NCBI GenBank assembly: GCA_017442365.1
Contig: JAFRZW010000008.1
Location: 1 to 64,000, forward strand
Length of the DNA stretch: 64,000 nucleotides
Direction: 5' to 3'
Origin: Rikenellaceae bacterium
Lineage (GTDB): Bacteria; Bacteroidota; Bacteroidia; Bacteroidales; Rikenellaceae
Under the pieces are notes generated by a model. That model had not been told where the DNA came from. It was given only the letters and a program-made list of their open reading frames with translations, and ran no database searches. A program made the translations under genes and the position numbers. This document shows positions 8,132 through 16,932 of the stretch, piece after piece; the stretch's first letter is position 1; the number at the start of each line of letters is the position of its first letter.

Positions 8132-9397
8132 TTATTGATAACGTATTGATGTATCGGGTTTTATGAACGAAATGATCATCGTCGGGATCACCATCAGCAG
8201 CACAATCACCGCCACCGTGCCGACGTTTAGCGCCAGCAGCCACCAAAGTTCGACACTGATCGGCACCTCCGAGAGCATATACCCCGACGGATCGAGCCGA
8301 ACGATGTGTCCCCAACGCTGTAACGCGCAGATTGTCAAGCCAATGACATTGCCCCACACAGCTCCGCGCGCCACGATATAGAGCGAACGGTAGAGGAACA
8401 CGCGCTGAATCGCCCCGTTGCGCATACCCATCGCTTTCAGCAGACCGATCATTCGCGTGCGTTCGAGCAGTATGATGAGCATTGCCGAGATCATATTCAT
8501 CAGCGCGACGGTGATCATTATCACGATGATTACCACTGCATTAACATTGTGTGCGCGCAACCAATCGAATATCGTCGGGAAACGTCGCTCGATATCATCA
8601 GCCATCAGATTTGCCCCTTCGGTGATGCTCACCTCGGCTGCGATGCGATCGACATCGGTGGCAAACTCGCTGAGGCGCGAGAAGTCGCGGCAGTTGATCT
8701 CGTAGCCCGTAATCTGCTCCGCGTCCCAGCCGTTAAGTCGCTGGACATTACGCAGTTCAGTAACCACGATCATATCGTCCATCTCGCCCATTCCGGTCGA
8801 ATATACACCGCAAATCTTAAAGCGGTCGCGTCGCGGGCGACCGTCCTCCTGCACGAATAACATCTCGACTTTCGAGGCGGTATCGAGGCGCAACATCGCA
8901 GCCAGCGATTCGGAGATCAGCAGATCTTTATGGCGCTCCTCACCTCCCACACGCGGCAGCACGCCACGCACAAGACTCTCGGCAAAGAAGGTCGAATCGT
9001 ACCCTTCGCCCACACCTTTGAGCATCACGCCCTGCATCGCCTCCGCCGTGCGAACGATACCGCCCTTGACAGCGTACTGCGAGATCGAGGCCGCGAGGGG
9101 CAGCGCCCGAACACGCTCTTCGAGCGAGGTTGAACGGAGGATTGGCGCGCGCTCGAACGAGGAGTTGCCATCGAGATTAACCACCTGAACGTGAGCGCCG
9201 AAGCCTATGATCTTTTCGGTTATCTCGCGTTTGAATCCCGTGATCACAGCCAGCGCCACAATCATCACCGCCACACCAATCGCGACGGTGGTCGTAGCGA
9301 TACGCACCATCACATTGCGGCGACCCTCGTCGGGCGACGAGGCGAGGCGGCGGGCTATGAAAAATTCGAGATTCAAAATTTCGTTATTTTTATGCAA
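8132..9397 (-). CDS. LolC/LolE-like lipoprotein-releasing ABC permease
   Basis: 421 residues, the usual length for LolC/E permeases. One membrane segment near the N-terminus (about 32-54: TTTVAIGVAVMIVALAVITG), a large periplasmic MacB-PCD-like domain (about 60-280), then three C-terminal segments (about 285-315, 333-355 and 380-410) of the FtsX type. The family extracts outer-membrane lipoproteins for LolA together with the LolD ATPase. No ATPase gene is adjacent, so LolD must be elsewhere. It heads the operon with ubiE. Confidence 0.9.
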   Translation of the reverse strand: MHKNNEILNLEFFIARRLASSPDEGRRNVMVRIATTTVAIGVAVMIVALAVITGFKREITEKIIGFGAHVQVVNLDGNSSFERAPILRSTSLEERVRALPLAASISQYAVKGGIVRTAEAMQGVMLKGVGEGYDSTFFAESLVRGVLPRVGGEERHKDLLISESLAAMLRLDTASKVEMLFVQEDGRPRRDRFKICGVYSTGMGEMDDMIVVTELRNVQRLNGWDAEQITGYEINCRDFSRLSEFATDVDRIAAEVSITEGANLMADDIERRFPTIFDWLRAHNVNAVVIIVIMITVALMNMISAMLIILLERTRMIGLLKAMGMRNGAIQRVFLYRSLYIVARGAVWGNVIGLTICALQRWGHIVRLDPSGYMLSEVPISVELWWLLALNVGTVAVIVLLMVIPTMIISFIKPDTSIRYQ

Positions 9398-9415
9398 AGT
9401 AAGGTAAAAATTTTA

Positions 9416-9423
9416 TATTTTTG
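9416..9423 (+). promoter_or_regulatory. Likely -7 element for the SDR gene
   Basis: TATTTTTG fits TAnnTTTG and lies 20 bases before the SDR start codon. No convincing TTTG upstream. Confidence 0.55.
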
Positions 9424-9442
9424 TCCAAATACTAAGAATTTT

Positions 9443-10198
9443 ATGACAAAACTTGCACTCATAACCGGAGCATCGTCGGGTATCGGCGAGGCTACCGCAC
9501 GAAAATTGGCCTCGATGGGCTACGACCTGATTCTCACCGCACGCCGCGCCAACCGCCTCGAACAAATCGCCGAGCAGATCCGTTCGGAGCACAATGTCGA
9601 GGTGCAGAACCTCATCTTCGATGTGCGCGATGAGAGCGCCTGCGAGGAGCATTTGGCACAGATTTCGACCGAGCGACCGATCGACGTGCTGGTCAATAAC
9701 GCGGGTTTGGCAGCAGGATTGGAGCATATCGACGTCGGCTCGACCGAGGATTGGAACGCAATGATCGACACCAACATCAAGGGTCTGCTCTACGTAACGC
9801 GCATCATTTCGCGCCGTATGGTTGCGGCCCAACACGGCCACATCGTCAATCTCGGCTCGATCGCAGGCACACAACCCTACGAAAACGGAGCGGTCTATTG
9901 CGCCTCGAAGCACGCCGTACACGCCATTTCGCAGTCGATGCGTTCGGATCTGGTCGCACACGGAATCAAGGTGAGCGAGGTGCGTCCGGGTATGGTCGAG
10001 ACGGAGTTTTCGGTGGTGCGTTTCCACGGCGACGAGAAGCGTGCGAAGGGTGTCTATAAAGGCGTTACACCGCTGACAGGCAGCGATATAGCCGAGGTGA
10101 TCGGTTGGATCGTCAGCCAGCCCGCGCACGTCAATATCGACGACGTACTGATCACTCCGCAACAGCAGGCCAACGCTTACTTGACGGTGCGTAAATAG
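9443..10198 (+). CDS. Short-chain dehydrogenase/reductase (YdfG-like)
   Basis: 251 residues from the ATG at 9443; an upstream in-frame extension antisense to the permease is rejected. Classical SDR: cofactor motif TGASSGIG (8-15), NNAG (85-88), catalytic Ser139, Tyr152 and Lys156 (YCASK). Arg34-Arg35 after the second strand (TARRANR) favour NADP(H). Closest in look to YdfG, an NADP-dependent 3-hydroxy acid (serine/allo-threonine) dehydrogenase, but the substrate cannot be read from the sequence. Divergent from the permease gene. Confidence 0.9.
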   Translation: MTKLALITGASSGIGEATARKLASMGYDLILTARRANRLEQIAEQIRSEHNVEVQNLIFDVRDESACEEHLAQISTERPIDVLVNNAGLAAGLEHIDVGSTEDWNAMIDTNIKGLLYVTRIISRRMVAAQHGHIVNLGSIAGTQPYENGAVYCASKHAVHAISQSMRSDLVAHGIKVSEVRPGMVETEFSVVRFHGDEKRAKGVYKGVTPLTGSDIAEVIGWIVSQPAHVNIDDVLITPQQQANAYLTVRK

Positions 10199-10252
10199 CG
10201 TACTCGATTGGTCAAAAGGTCGATGAACGCAATAAAATCAGATACGATTCGT

Positions 10253-10260
10253 TATCTTTG
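10253..10260 (+). promoter_or_regulatory. Promoter element before the zinc metallopeptidase
   Basis: TATCTTTG, a perfect TAnnTTTG, 40 bases before the start codon at 10300. The -33 box is weak. Confidence 0.6.
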
Positions 10261-10299
10261 CAACGAATTTAACACACTAAAAAAACTTAACAGACAATT

Positions 10300-10992
10300 A
10301 TGCCCGTAGCAGGAATTAATATCGAATGGCTGCTGATCATCGTGATCGGCATCGTGGGAATGCTGGTGCAGTGGCGCTTGCAGTCCGTCTTTACAAAATA
10401 TTCGCACGTACGCACCTCGAACGGAATGACAGGTCGTGATGTGGCCGAGAAGATGTTGCGCGACAACGGTATCTTTGACGTCCGCGTAACCTCTACTCAG
10501 GGACACCTGACCGACCACTATAACCCCGCAGATAAAACCGTAAATCTCAGTGAGTCAGTCTATAACAGCCCTTCGATCGCGGCAGCGGCAGTTGCAGCGC
10601 ACGAGTGCGGCCACGCTGTGCAGCACGCCCGCGGTTACGCTTGGCTCGAAATGCGTTCGAAATTGGTACCGTTGATCTCGATCACCTCGCGCTTCTCGAC
10701 GTGGGTGATTATCCTCGGAATGCTCACGATCAACACCTTCCCCGCGCTGTTCTGGGTTGGTATTCTGATGATTGCCGCTTCGGCACTCTTCTCGGTCATA
10801 ACTCTGCCCGTCGAGTATAACGCCTCGTCTCGTGCGCTCGATTGGTTGCGCTCGACCCGCACGCTCGACGACTCGCAGATGGAGGGTGCAACGATCTCGT
10901 TGCGCTGGGCGGCTCGCACCTATCTGGTGGCGGCACTGAGCGCCATCGCAACGCTGCTCTACTACCTCGGTTTCGCCCGCAATCGCGACTAA
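10300..10992 (+). CDS. Membrane zinc metallopeptidase, YugP family
   Basis: 230 residues. An N-terminal membrane segment (about 9-25), the zinc motif HECGH (101-105) in VAAHECGHAVQHA, and two to three further membrane segments (about 125-165, 205-225). This fits the YugP-type neutral zinc metallopeptidases of about 225 residues. The physiological substrate is unknown in the family. A PAP2 phosphatase follows 6 bases later, so the two are co-transcribed. Confidence 0.92.
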   Translation: MPVAGINIEWLLIIVIGIVGMLVQWRLQSVFTKYSHVRTSNGMTGRDVAEKMLRDNGIFDVRVTSTQGHLTDHYNPADKTVNLSESVYNSPSIAAAAVAAHECGHAVQHARGYAWLEMRSKLVPLISITSRFSTWVIILGMLTINTFPALFWVGILMIAASALFSVITLPVEYNASSRALDWLRSTRTLDDSQMEGATISLRWAARTYLVAALSAIATLLYYLGFARNRD

Positions 10993-10998
10993 ATCACT

Positions 10999-11634
10999 AT
11001 GGAACGTCTCGACGAAGCGGTATTCTTGGCACTCAATTTCGACGGCGGCTCGGCCATCGATCAGGCGATGTTTGTGGTGTCGGGAAGACTGACGTGGATA
11101 CCATTGTATCTGCTGATCATCTTCTTGATCTGGCGTCGATATGGCTGGCGCACAACGCTTTTCGCAGTTCTGCTGATCGCAGCTGCGGTGGGAGCTGCCG
11201 ACCAGATATGCAACCTCTTCAAGAACGGTTTGCAGATGTTGCGACCCAATCACGACGCGGACGTTGCCCCGCTTATGCACTTCCCGCTGCGCAATGGCGA
11301 GCCCTACGTCAATAAGGGTCTGTATGGTACGGTTTCGGCACACGCCTCGACCACAACCGCTATCGCCTACCTCGCTCACTCGTTCATTCACGAACGGCTG
11401 TGGCGCACCGCGGGTGCCGTCGCCGCAGCAACGGTCGCTGTGTCGTTCATTCGACGTCGCTGGTTTACAATCGTGGCCTTCGTATGGGTGGCAATGATCT
11501 GTTACTCACGCATTTACCTCGGCGCACACTACCCCTCGCAGGTCATCGCAGGCGTCGCTCTTGGCATCGTGATCGGCATCATCGGAGTATGGATCGCACG
11601 CCGAACGGGACTCTATAACGTCGCAAAAGAGTAA
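10999..11634 (+). CDS. PAP2-family membrane phosphatase
   Basis: 211 residues with five or six membrane segments. The three PAP2 motifs are present: K-x6-RP (Lys75 ... Arg82-Pro83), SAHA (113-116, in place of the common PSGH; SGH or SAH varies) and SR-x5-H (Ser170, Arg171, His177). The Asp that normally ends motif 3 (H-x3-D) is Gln181 here (HYPSQV). The family dephosphorylates lipid phosphates such as undecaprenyl-PP or phosphatidic acid. The Asp orients the nucleophilic His, so activity may be altered. Confidence 0.9.
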   Translation: MERLDEAVFLALNFDGGSAIDQAMFVVSGRLTWIPLYLLIIFLIWRRYGWRTTLFAVLLIAAAVGAADQICNLFKNGLQMLRPNHDADVAPLMHFPLRNGEPYVNKGLYGTVSAHASTTTAIAYLAHSFIHERLWRTAGAVAAATVAVSFIRRRWFTIVAFVWVAMICYSRIYLGAHYPSQVIAGVALGIVIGIIGVWIARRTGLYNVAKE

Positions 11635-11695
11635 AAACGATACCTATATTTATATAAATGACGCCCGAAATGTTCGTATTTCGGAGGATTGTTCG

Positions 11696-11703
11696 TATCT
11701 TTG
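11696..11703 (+). promoter_or_regulatory. lysS promoter -7 element
   Basis: TATCTTTG lies 34 bases before the lysS start codon. The upstream TTTG is not clear. Confidence 0.65.
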
Positions 11704-11737
11704 TAGCTTAGAAATAACTATAACACGATTATACACT

Positions 11738-13465
11738 ATGGCATTTGAACTTAGCGAACAGGAACAGTTGCGACGTAACTCGCTCGCACAGTTGCGCGCG
11801 TTGGGCATCGATCCCTACCCCGCAGAGATGTTCGATGTAACGGCAACAGCCGCTGAAATTCAGCAGAATTTCGACCCCGAAAAGAATAACTATCAGGACA
11901 TTCGCGTTGCAGGCCGTATTATGAGCCGAAGAATTATGGGTAGCGCGTCGTTCTTCGAGATTCAGGACCACACGGGCCGAATCCAGATCTATATCCGCCG
12001 CGACGACGTGTGCGAGGGCGAGGATACAACACTCTACAACACCGTATTCAAAAAGCTGCTCGACATCGGCGACTTCGTTGGTATTGAGGGCTTTGCGTTC
12101 GTTACCAAGACTGGCGAACTGTCGGTTCACTGCCGCAAATTCACCATTCTGAGCAAGTCGATCCGCCCGCTGCCTATCGTTAAGGAGAAGGACGGTCAGG
12201 TCTATGACGCACTGACCGACCCCGAGGTTCGCTATCGTCAGCGCTACCTCGACCTGGCGGTGAATCCCCACGTACGCGAGGTATTCGTTAAGCGTGCGAA
12301 GATTATGCAGACGATGCGTGAGTTCTTCAACGAGCACGGCTGCTTGGAGGTCGAAACGCCTATCCTTCAACCGATTCCGGGTGGTGCTGCGGCACGTCCG
12401 TTCATCACGCATCACAACGCACTGGACACCGATTTCTATATGCGAATCGCAACGGAGCTCTATTTGAAGCGTCTGATCGTGGGCGGTTTTGCGGGTGTGT
12501 ATGAGTTCGGCAAGAACTTCCGTAACGAGGGTATGGACCGCACACACAACCCCGAGTTCACCTGTATGGAGATCTACGTCGCTTACAAGGACTACAAGTG
12601 GATGATGTCGTTCACCGAGCAGATGTTGGAGCGCGTGGCAATGGCTACGAACGGCACCACCGAGCTGACGATCGGCGACAAGCAGATCTCGTTCAAGGCC
12701 CCCTTCCGTCGTCTGACGATGACCGACGCCATCAAGGAGAAGACCGGCTACGACATTACGGGTCAGTCGGAGGAGCAGCTGCGCGAGGCGTGCAAGCGTC
12801 TGAATGTCGAGGTGGACGACACGATGGGTAAGGGTAAGCTGATCGACGCTATCTTCGGTCAGTATTGCGAGGAGGATCTGATCCAGCCCACGTTCATCTG
12901 CGACTACCCTATCGAGATGTCGCCTCTGTGTAAGCGCCACCGTGAGAATCAGGATCTTACGGAGCGTTTCGAGTTGTTCGTGAATGGTAAGGAGTTGTGT
13001 AACGCCTACTCGGAGCTGAACGATCCGATCGATCAGTACGAGCGTTTCCAGGAGCAAATGCAGCTCAGCGAGCGCGGCGACGACGAGGCGATGTTTATCG
13101 ATATGGACTTCGTGCGTGCATTGGAGTATGGTATGCCCTCGTGCTCGGGTATGGGTATCGGTATCGACCGTCTGACGATGTTTATGACCAACCAGCCCTC
13201 GATTCAGGACGTGCTGTTCTTCCCCACAATGCGTCCCGAGAAGAAGGTTCAGCGCGACGACGACGCAAAGTATGTCGAGGCTGGCGTACCTGCTGAGTGG
13301 GTTGCTGTGGTGCAGAAGATGGGTTACATCACCGTCGAGGCACTGCGCGGCACGGCTCAGTCGGGCGGTATGAAGCTCTTCAACGACCTCTGCGGCTTCA
13401 ACAAGAAGAACAAGTTGGGTCTTGCAACCGCCGAAATGAAGGCGTGGATCGAGGCACAGGCGTAA
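11738..13465 (+). CDS. lysS: Lysyl-tRNA synthetase, class II
   Basis: 575 residues. It charges tRNA-Lys with lysine in the cytoplasm. An N-terminal OB-fold anticodon-binding domain (about 55-160: [20 protein letters not shown]) precedes the class II catalytic core: motif 1 around [18 protein letters not shown], motif 2 [15 protein letters not shown], motif 3 [12 protein letters not shown]. The C-terminal extension after motif 3 (about 75 residues) is longer than in E. coli LysS and is common in Bacteroidetes. The codon bias is strong, as expected for high expression. Confidence 0.97.
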   Translation: MAFELSEQEQLRRNSLAQLRALGIDPYPAEMFDVTATAAEIQQNFDPEKNNYQDIRVAGRIMSRRIMGSASFFEIQDHTGRIQIYIRRDDVCEGEDTTLYNTVFKKLLDIGDFVGIEGFAFVTKTGELSVHCRKFTILSKSIRPLPIVKEKDGQVYDALTDPEVRYRQRYLDLAVNPHVREVFVKRAKIMQTMREFFNEHGCLEVETPILQPIPGGAAARPFITHHNALDTDFYMRIATELYLKRLIVGGFAGVYEFGKNFRNEGMDRTHNPEFTCMEIYVAYKDYKWMMSFTEQMLERVAMATNGTTELTIGDKQISFKAPFRRLTMTDAIKEKTGYDITGQSEEQLREACKRLNVEVDDTMGKGKLIDAIFGQYCEEDLIQPTFICDYPIEMSPLCKRHRENQDLTERFELFVNGKELCNAYSELNDPIDQYERFQEQMQLSERGDDEAMFIDMDFVRALEYGMPSCSGMGIGIDRLTMFMTNQPSIQDVLFFPTMRPEKKVQRDDDAKYVEAGVPAEWVAVVQKMGYITVEALRGTAQSGGMKLFNDLCGFNKKNKLGLATAEMKAWIEAQA

Positions 13466-13469
13466 ATCG

Positions 13470-13517
13470 CAATTCAAGATTCAAAATTCAAGATTCAAAA
13501 TTGAGAATTGAGAATTA
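13470..13517. repeat. Heptad microsatellite (ATTCAAG/ATTCAAA units)
   Basis: Seven-base units of the TTCAAAA/TTCAAGA type start 5 bases after the lysS stop and abut a structured repeat. The same microsatellite recurs at many intergenic sites in this window. Confidence 0.85.
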
Positions 13518-13535
13518 AAAGTTTTTTGGATTGAG

Positions 13536-13622
13536 TAAAAAACGGCAGTTTCGACTGAAACTGCCCAAGTTCAGCGGCTCGCGCGAACTTTGTCGCGCGA
13601 CCCCCACAGCCGCCGAACTTGG
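13536..13622 (-). repeat. Three-stem G-run repeat element, copy 1
   Basis: Read on the minus strand: outer stem (13564-13578 with 13608-13622, CAAGTTC ... GAACTTG), a GTGGGGG run, an inner hairpin (CGCGCGA arms), then a tail hairpin (13544-13565, GGCAGTTTC/GAAACTGCC) followed by TTTTTT. Same layout as the copies at 41.2, 48.1, 53.1, 56.3 and 63.3 kb, with different stem sequences. Confidence 0.75.
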
Positions 13623-13720
13623 ATCGAGAGGTCGCCAAAAATAATACGCAACGACCGCAAGGTCTGCACCAAAATTTTGACATACACCGCTCGCCACGCC
13701 CCACTCGGAGCGTAGCGACC

Positions 13721-13757
13721 AAATCCCCTCCCGAGGAGGGGATTTAGGGGTGGGTCA
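13721..13757. repeat. Palindrome AAATCCCCTCC/GGAGGGGATTT
   Basis: An 11-bp perfect stem with a 3-base loop followed by AGGGGTGGG. It looks like a short dispersed palindromic repeat. The rest of the 383-base lysS-tpiA gap (13623-13848) shows no gene. Confidence 0.55.
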
Positions 13758-13848
13758 GACCTGCAACCGCGACCGCAAGGGCGCGCGTGGCAGAATGCAA
13801 ACAAGATGTAACTACTTAAATATTAACTAATAAACAAACTTTTACGTT

Positions 13849-14601
13849 ATGAGAAAGAAGATTGTAGCCGGTAACTGGAAGATGAACACCACTCCGGTTG
13901 AAGGCGTTGAGCTGGCAAAGAATGTTGTTGCTGGTAAGGGCGAGGTTTGCGACTGCGTGAACTTCATCGTTTGCCCCCCGTTCACTCACCTGAGCGAGGT
14001 TTTGAAGGTCGTTCGTGGCACCGGTATCGCTGTTGGTGCACAGGACTGCGCTACCGAGGCTAAGGGTGCTTACACCGGTGAGGTTTCGGCAGCAATGATC
14101 GCATCGCTGGGTTGCGAGTACGTAATCTTGGGCCACTCGGAGCGTCGCCAGTACTACGGCGAGACCTCGGAGACCCTGAACAAGAAGATGGCTCAGGCTT
14201 ACGCTAACGGCTTGACCCCCATCTACTGCGTGGGCGAGAACCTCGACGAGCGCGAGGCTGGCAACCACTTCGCAGTTTGCAAGGCTCAGATCGAGGAGGT
14301 TGTTTTCAACCTGACCGAGGAGCAGTTTGCTAAGCTGGTGATCGCTTACGAGCCCGTTTGGGCTATCGGTACGGGTAAGACCGCAACCGCAGAGCAGGCT
14401 CAGGAGATCCACGCCTACATTCGTCAGGTGCTGGCTGAGAAGTTCGGCGAGGCTGCTGCTAACACCCCGATCCTCTATGGCGGTTCGTGCAAGCCTTCTA
14501 ATGCTGCCGAGATCTTCGCTAAGGAGGACGTTGATGGTGGTCTGATCGGTGGCGCTGCACTGAAAGCTGAGGACTTCCTCGCTATCGGCAAGGGTTTCTA
14601 A
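13849..14601 (+). CDS. tpiA: Triosephosphate isomerase
   Basis: 250 residues, the standard size. It interconverts dihydroxyacetone phosphate and glyceraldehyde 3-phosphate in glycolysis. Active-site residues are visible: Lys11 (GNWKMN), His96 (ILGHSERR) and Glu168 ([11 protein letters not shown]), with the phosphate loop GGSCKPSN and GGAAL near the end. It has strong, biased codon use (GCT, CTG, AAG), like pgk at 41.6 kb. It stands alone, with a terminator 20 bases downstream. Confidence 0.98.
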   Translation: MRKKIVAGNWKMNTTPVEGVELAKNVVAGKGEVCDCVNFIVCPPFTHLSEVLKVVRGTGIAVGAQDCATEAKGAYTGEVSAAMIASLGCEYVILGHSERRQYYGETSETLNKKMAQAYANGLTPIYCVGENLDEREAGNHFAVCKAQIEEVVFNLTEEQFAKLVIAYEPVWAIGTGKTATAEQAQEIHAYIRQVLAEKFGEAAANTPILYGGSCKPSNAAEIFAKEDVDGGLIGGAALKAEDFLAIGKGF

Positions 14602-14620
14602 TCAACTGACCCTCAAACAG

Positions 14621-14656
14621 AAAAAGGCTGTTCCCTACTCGGGAGCAGCCTTTTTT
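14621..14656. terminator. tpiA terminator (bidirectional shape)
   Basis: Stem AAGGCTGTTCCC with GGGAGCAGCCTT, flanked by A5 and T6. Confidence 0.9.
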
Positions 14657-14689
14657 AATTCAAAATTCAAGATTCAAAATGCAAAATTA
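14657..14689. repeat. Heptad microsatellite
   Basis: TTCAAAA/TTCAAGA units directly after the tpiA terminator. Confidence 0.75.
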
Positions 14690-14761
14690 TCCCTTGTCGC
14701 AATTAATTTTAATCATTAGCAAAGTTAAATCGCCAAACCCGCCCAGATGGCGGGTGCAAAC

Positions 14762-14794
14762 AAAAAGCCCGAACCGCAATGGTTCGGGCCTTTT
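14762..14794 (-). terminator. Terminator of the SusC/SusD operon
   Basis: Stem AAGCCCGAACC with GGTTCGGGCCTT and a T-tract on the minus strand, 23 bases beyond the last stop. Confidence 0.88.
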
Positions 14795-14816
14795 GAATAT
14801 AGATTATTGAGTATTA

Positions 14817-16904
14817 TTACAAAGTAACAAACTCGGTGCGGGGCTGACCTACAAGCTGACGAACAGTAGCCTTGGTCTTAACCTCAGCGCGCTGATCACC
14901 GACCTTAGCACGGCGGTCAATCTCACTCTTAGTCAACTTACCCGTAAACTTGCTATCCTTCGAGATCGTTACCGACAGAGCCTTAGCAGCTGCGGTAGCA
15001 GTGCTTGCTGCGGGAGTCATCTCAACAGACGAATAGTACTCAGTGAAATAACCAAGGTGCTCACCCTCCTGATATGCAGCGTAGTAGAACGCGACGATCT
15101 CTGCACCATACTGAGCGTTCACGGGATCATCAACGATCTTGATATTACCTGCATCGGTCAATTGGAGAACCATACCAGGAGCAAACGGATAATCCTCGGT
15201 AGCGGGCTCAAAGAAGTACGGGCCCTCACCATCGTAGAAGCCGATAGTATTAACCACTACATCGTAGCCAGTCGGAGTCGTTACGCCCAAATTCTGAGGA
15301 GCCAGATAGAGTTCACCATCAACGTAATCCATAATGATAGCATCGTTGAGCTCGCCCGAAGGATCAAGCAGATACTTCAAGGCTGCCTGAGTCTCCGAGA
15401 TCTTCTCGATAGTAGCTACATAGCTAAACGATGTTTCAGGCTCTTTGTAGTCAATACCGCTGAAATTCCACTCACCGCAGAAGTCATCAATCGACTCAGC
15501 AGCGATAACGCTCTCAACGCTAATAACCTCGGTGTACTCAGCGAAGTTCACGTCAGCCTTAACCTTAGCGGGATCCTTACCGATCATTACGCACTCCAAG
15601 GTGTACATATTGTTCTCGAAGGTACCCTTCTTGATGTTCAAGTAGAGATCGAAGCCCGACATCGACTGACCCATTGCCTGGAACTCGTAATCAGCGGGAA
15701 CGCTAACCTTACCCTCAGCATCTACGCAGAAGTAGATATCGAAACCATCAGTGTATGCGTTCTCAACCTTGATTACCTGACCGAAGGTCTCCTCGTACTC
15801 CTCAGCCTTCTTCTCGTCGGTAGGAACACCCTCGTGGAGAGCAACCTGCCACTTACCGCCAGCGATCTGCGAAATCAGAGTAGCGTCCTGCAACTTCGTG
15901 AACTCGCAATCGCGCTCGAAGTCTGTACCCATCAAGTTCTTATCGAGGTACAGAGTAGCCCAACTCTTAGGATCGGGTGAACTGTAAACAGCATACCAAC
16001 CATTAGTAGGCAGATAGAGAGCCAAATTACCCAATGCAATCGACTTAGTCGCGGGATCATAGATACCGATAGGATAATCAGCAGGAGTTAATAGGCCTGC
16101 ACTGGTGCTCAGGTTATATGCGAACGAGCCAAACAGCATTTCGCCATAACCCCAGTCATTGTTGGTAGTCTGGATAGGCATCCAAACAGCGTTCTTAGCG
16201 AGAGTGAGACCCTCCTCAGCAGCCAACTTACCCGAGCAATCAACGATTGTCCAAGTTACGGGCTCCAAAGGTGCAACCTCATCACCAGTAGCATAGTAAG
16301 GGAAGTGATATGCCTTATCGCCCTTCTCGTAATAGGTGAATGCGTTAGCGATACGATACATCTCGCAGTCAGCTCGCTTCTCTACATATACATCGTAAGT
16401 CTGCTCTGCAGTACCAAATACAGTGAATAAGTTCTGACGGAACATAGCCTCGGTCTCGATAGGCTCCCAAGTTACAGGAGGCTCAGGCGACCAAGTGGTC
16501 AGAGTTACGGTGCAACGCTGGTTTGCGTAGGGCGAGTTCGACTCGCTATCAACGTTCATCACGATCTTGAAGGTCTTACCCTGGCCAAGTGCAGCCTGAT
16601 CTACCGATACGGTGAAGGTCGTCTTCTCCTGACCTGCGTTGAACGATACGGTCGAAGGTACATTAACGCCCTCAGGACGCTCGCTCTTCAAAGTTGCGGT
16701 TGCAGCCTCGTCATAGTTAACACGTGCAAGCTCAACCTCGAAACCATTGGTCAGCTCCTCCATCGATACGGTCATTGTCGTAGCGGGGAAGTATGCCTCC
16801 TGAGTCTCGGGAAGCTGCGCGGGCTGATACTCGCTCTCCTCCTCACACGCAGTGAAAAGTGCTACGAGAGCAAGTGCCGATGCAAAATATTTTAATGCTT
16901 TCAT
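14817..16904 (-). CDS. SusCD-associated surface lipoprotein, function unknown
   Basis: 695 residues with a lipoprotein signal (LFTAC, Cys20). The N-terminal mature region (about 35-140) has a Calx-beta-like pattern (TNGFEVELARVNYDEAATA, then GQEKTTFTVSVD), as in many Bacteroidales SusE/F-position proteins. The rest is beta-rich with no catalytic motif that I recognise. As third gene after susC and susD (28-base gap) it is probably a surface glycan- or nutrient-binding partner. The ligand cannot be told from the sequence. Confidence 0.8.
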   Translation of the reverse strand: MKALKYFASALALVALFTACEEESEYQPAQLPETQEAYFPATTMTVSMEELTNGFEVELARVNYDEAATATLKSERPEGVNVPSTVSFNAGQEKTTFTVSVDQAALGQGKTFKIVMNVDSESNSPYANQRCTVTLTTWSPEPPVTWEPIETEAMFRQNLFTVFGTAEQTYDVYVEKRADCEMYRIANAFTYYEKGDKAYHFPYYATGDEVAPLEPVTWTIVDCSGKLAAEEGLTLAKNAVWMPIQTTNNDWGYGEMLFGSFAYNLSTSAGLLTPADYPIGIYDPATKSIALGNLALYLPTNGWYAVYSSPDPKSWATLYLDKNLMGTDFERDCEFTKLQDATLISQIAGGKWQVALHEGVPTDEKKAEEYEETFGQVIKVENAYTDGFDIYFCVDAEGKVSVPADYEFQAMGQSMSGFDLYLNIKKGTFENNMYTLECVMIGKDPAKVKADVNFAEYTEVISVESVIAAESIDDFCGEWNFSGIDYKEPETSFSYVATIEKISETQAALKYLLDPSGELNDAIIMDYVDGELYLAPQNLGVTTPTGYDVVVNTIGFYDGEGPYFFEPATEDYPFAPGMVLQLTDAGNIKIVDDPVNAQYGAEIVAFYYAAYQEGEHLGYFTEYYSSVEMTPAASTATAAAKALSVTISKDSKFTGKLTKSEIDRRAKVGDQRAEVKTKATVRQLVGQPRTEFVTL

Positions 16905-16932
16905 ATTCTTTCTCTGTTTTACTCGTTAATAA

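Noticed and set aside
13571..13804. Overlapping minus-strand frames between lysS and tpiA
   Set aside because: They translate the structured repeats and show no protein-like pattern.
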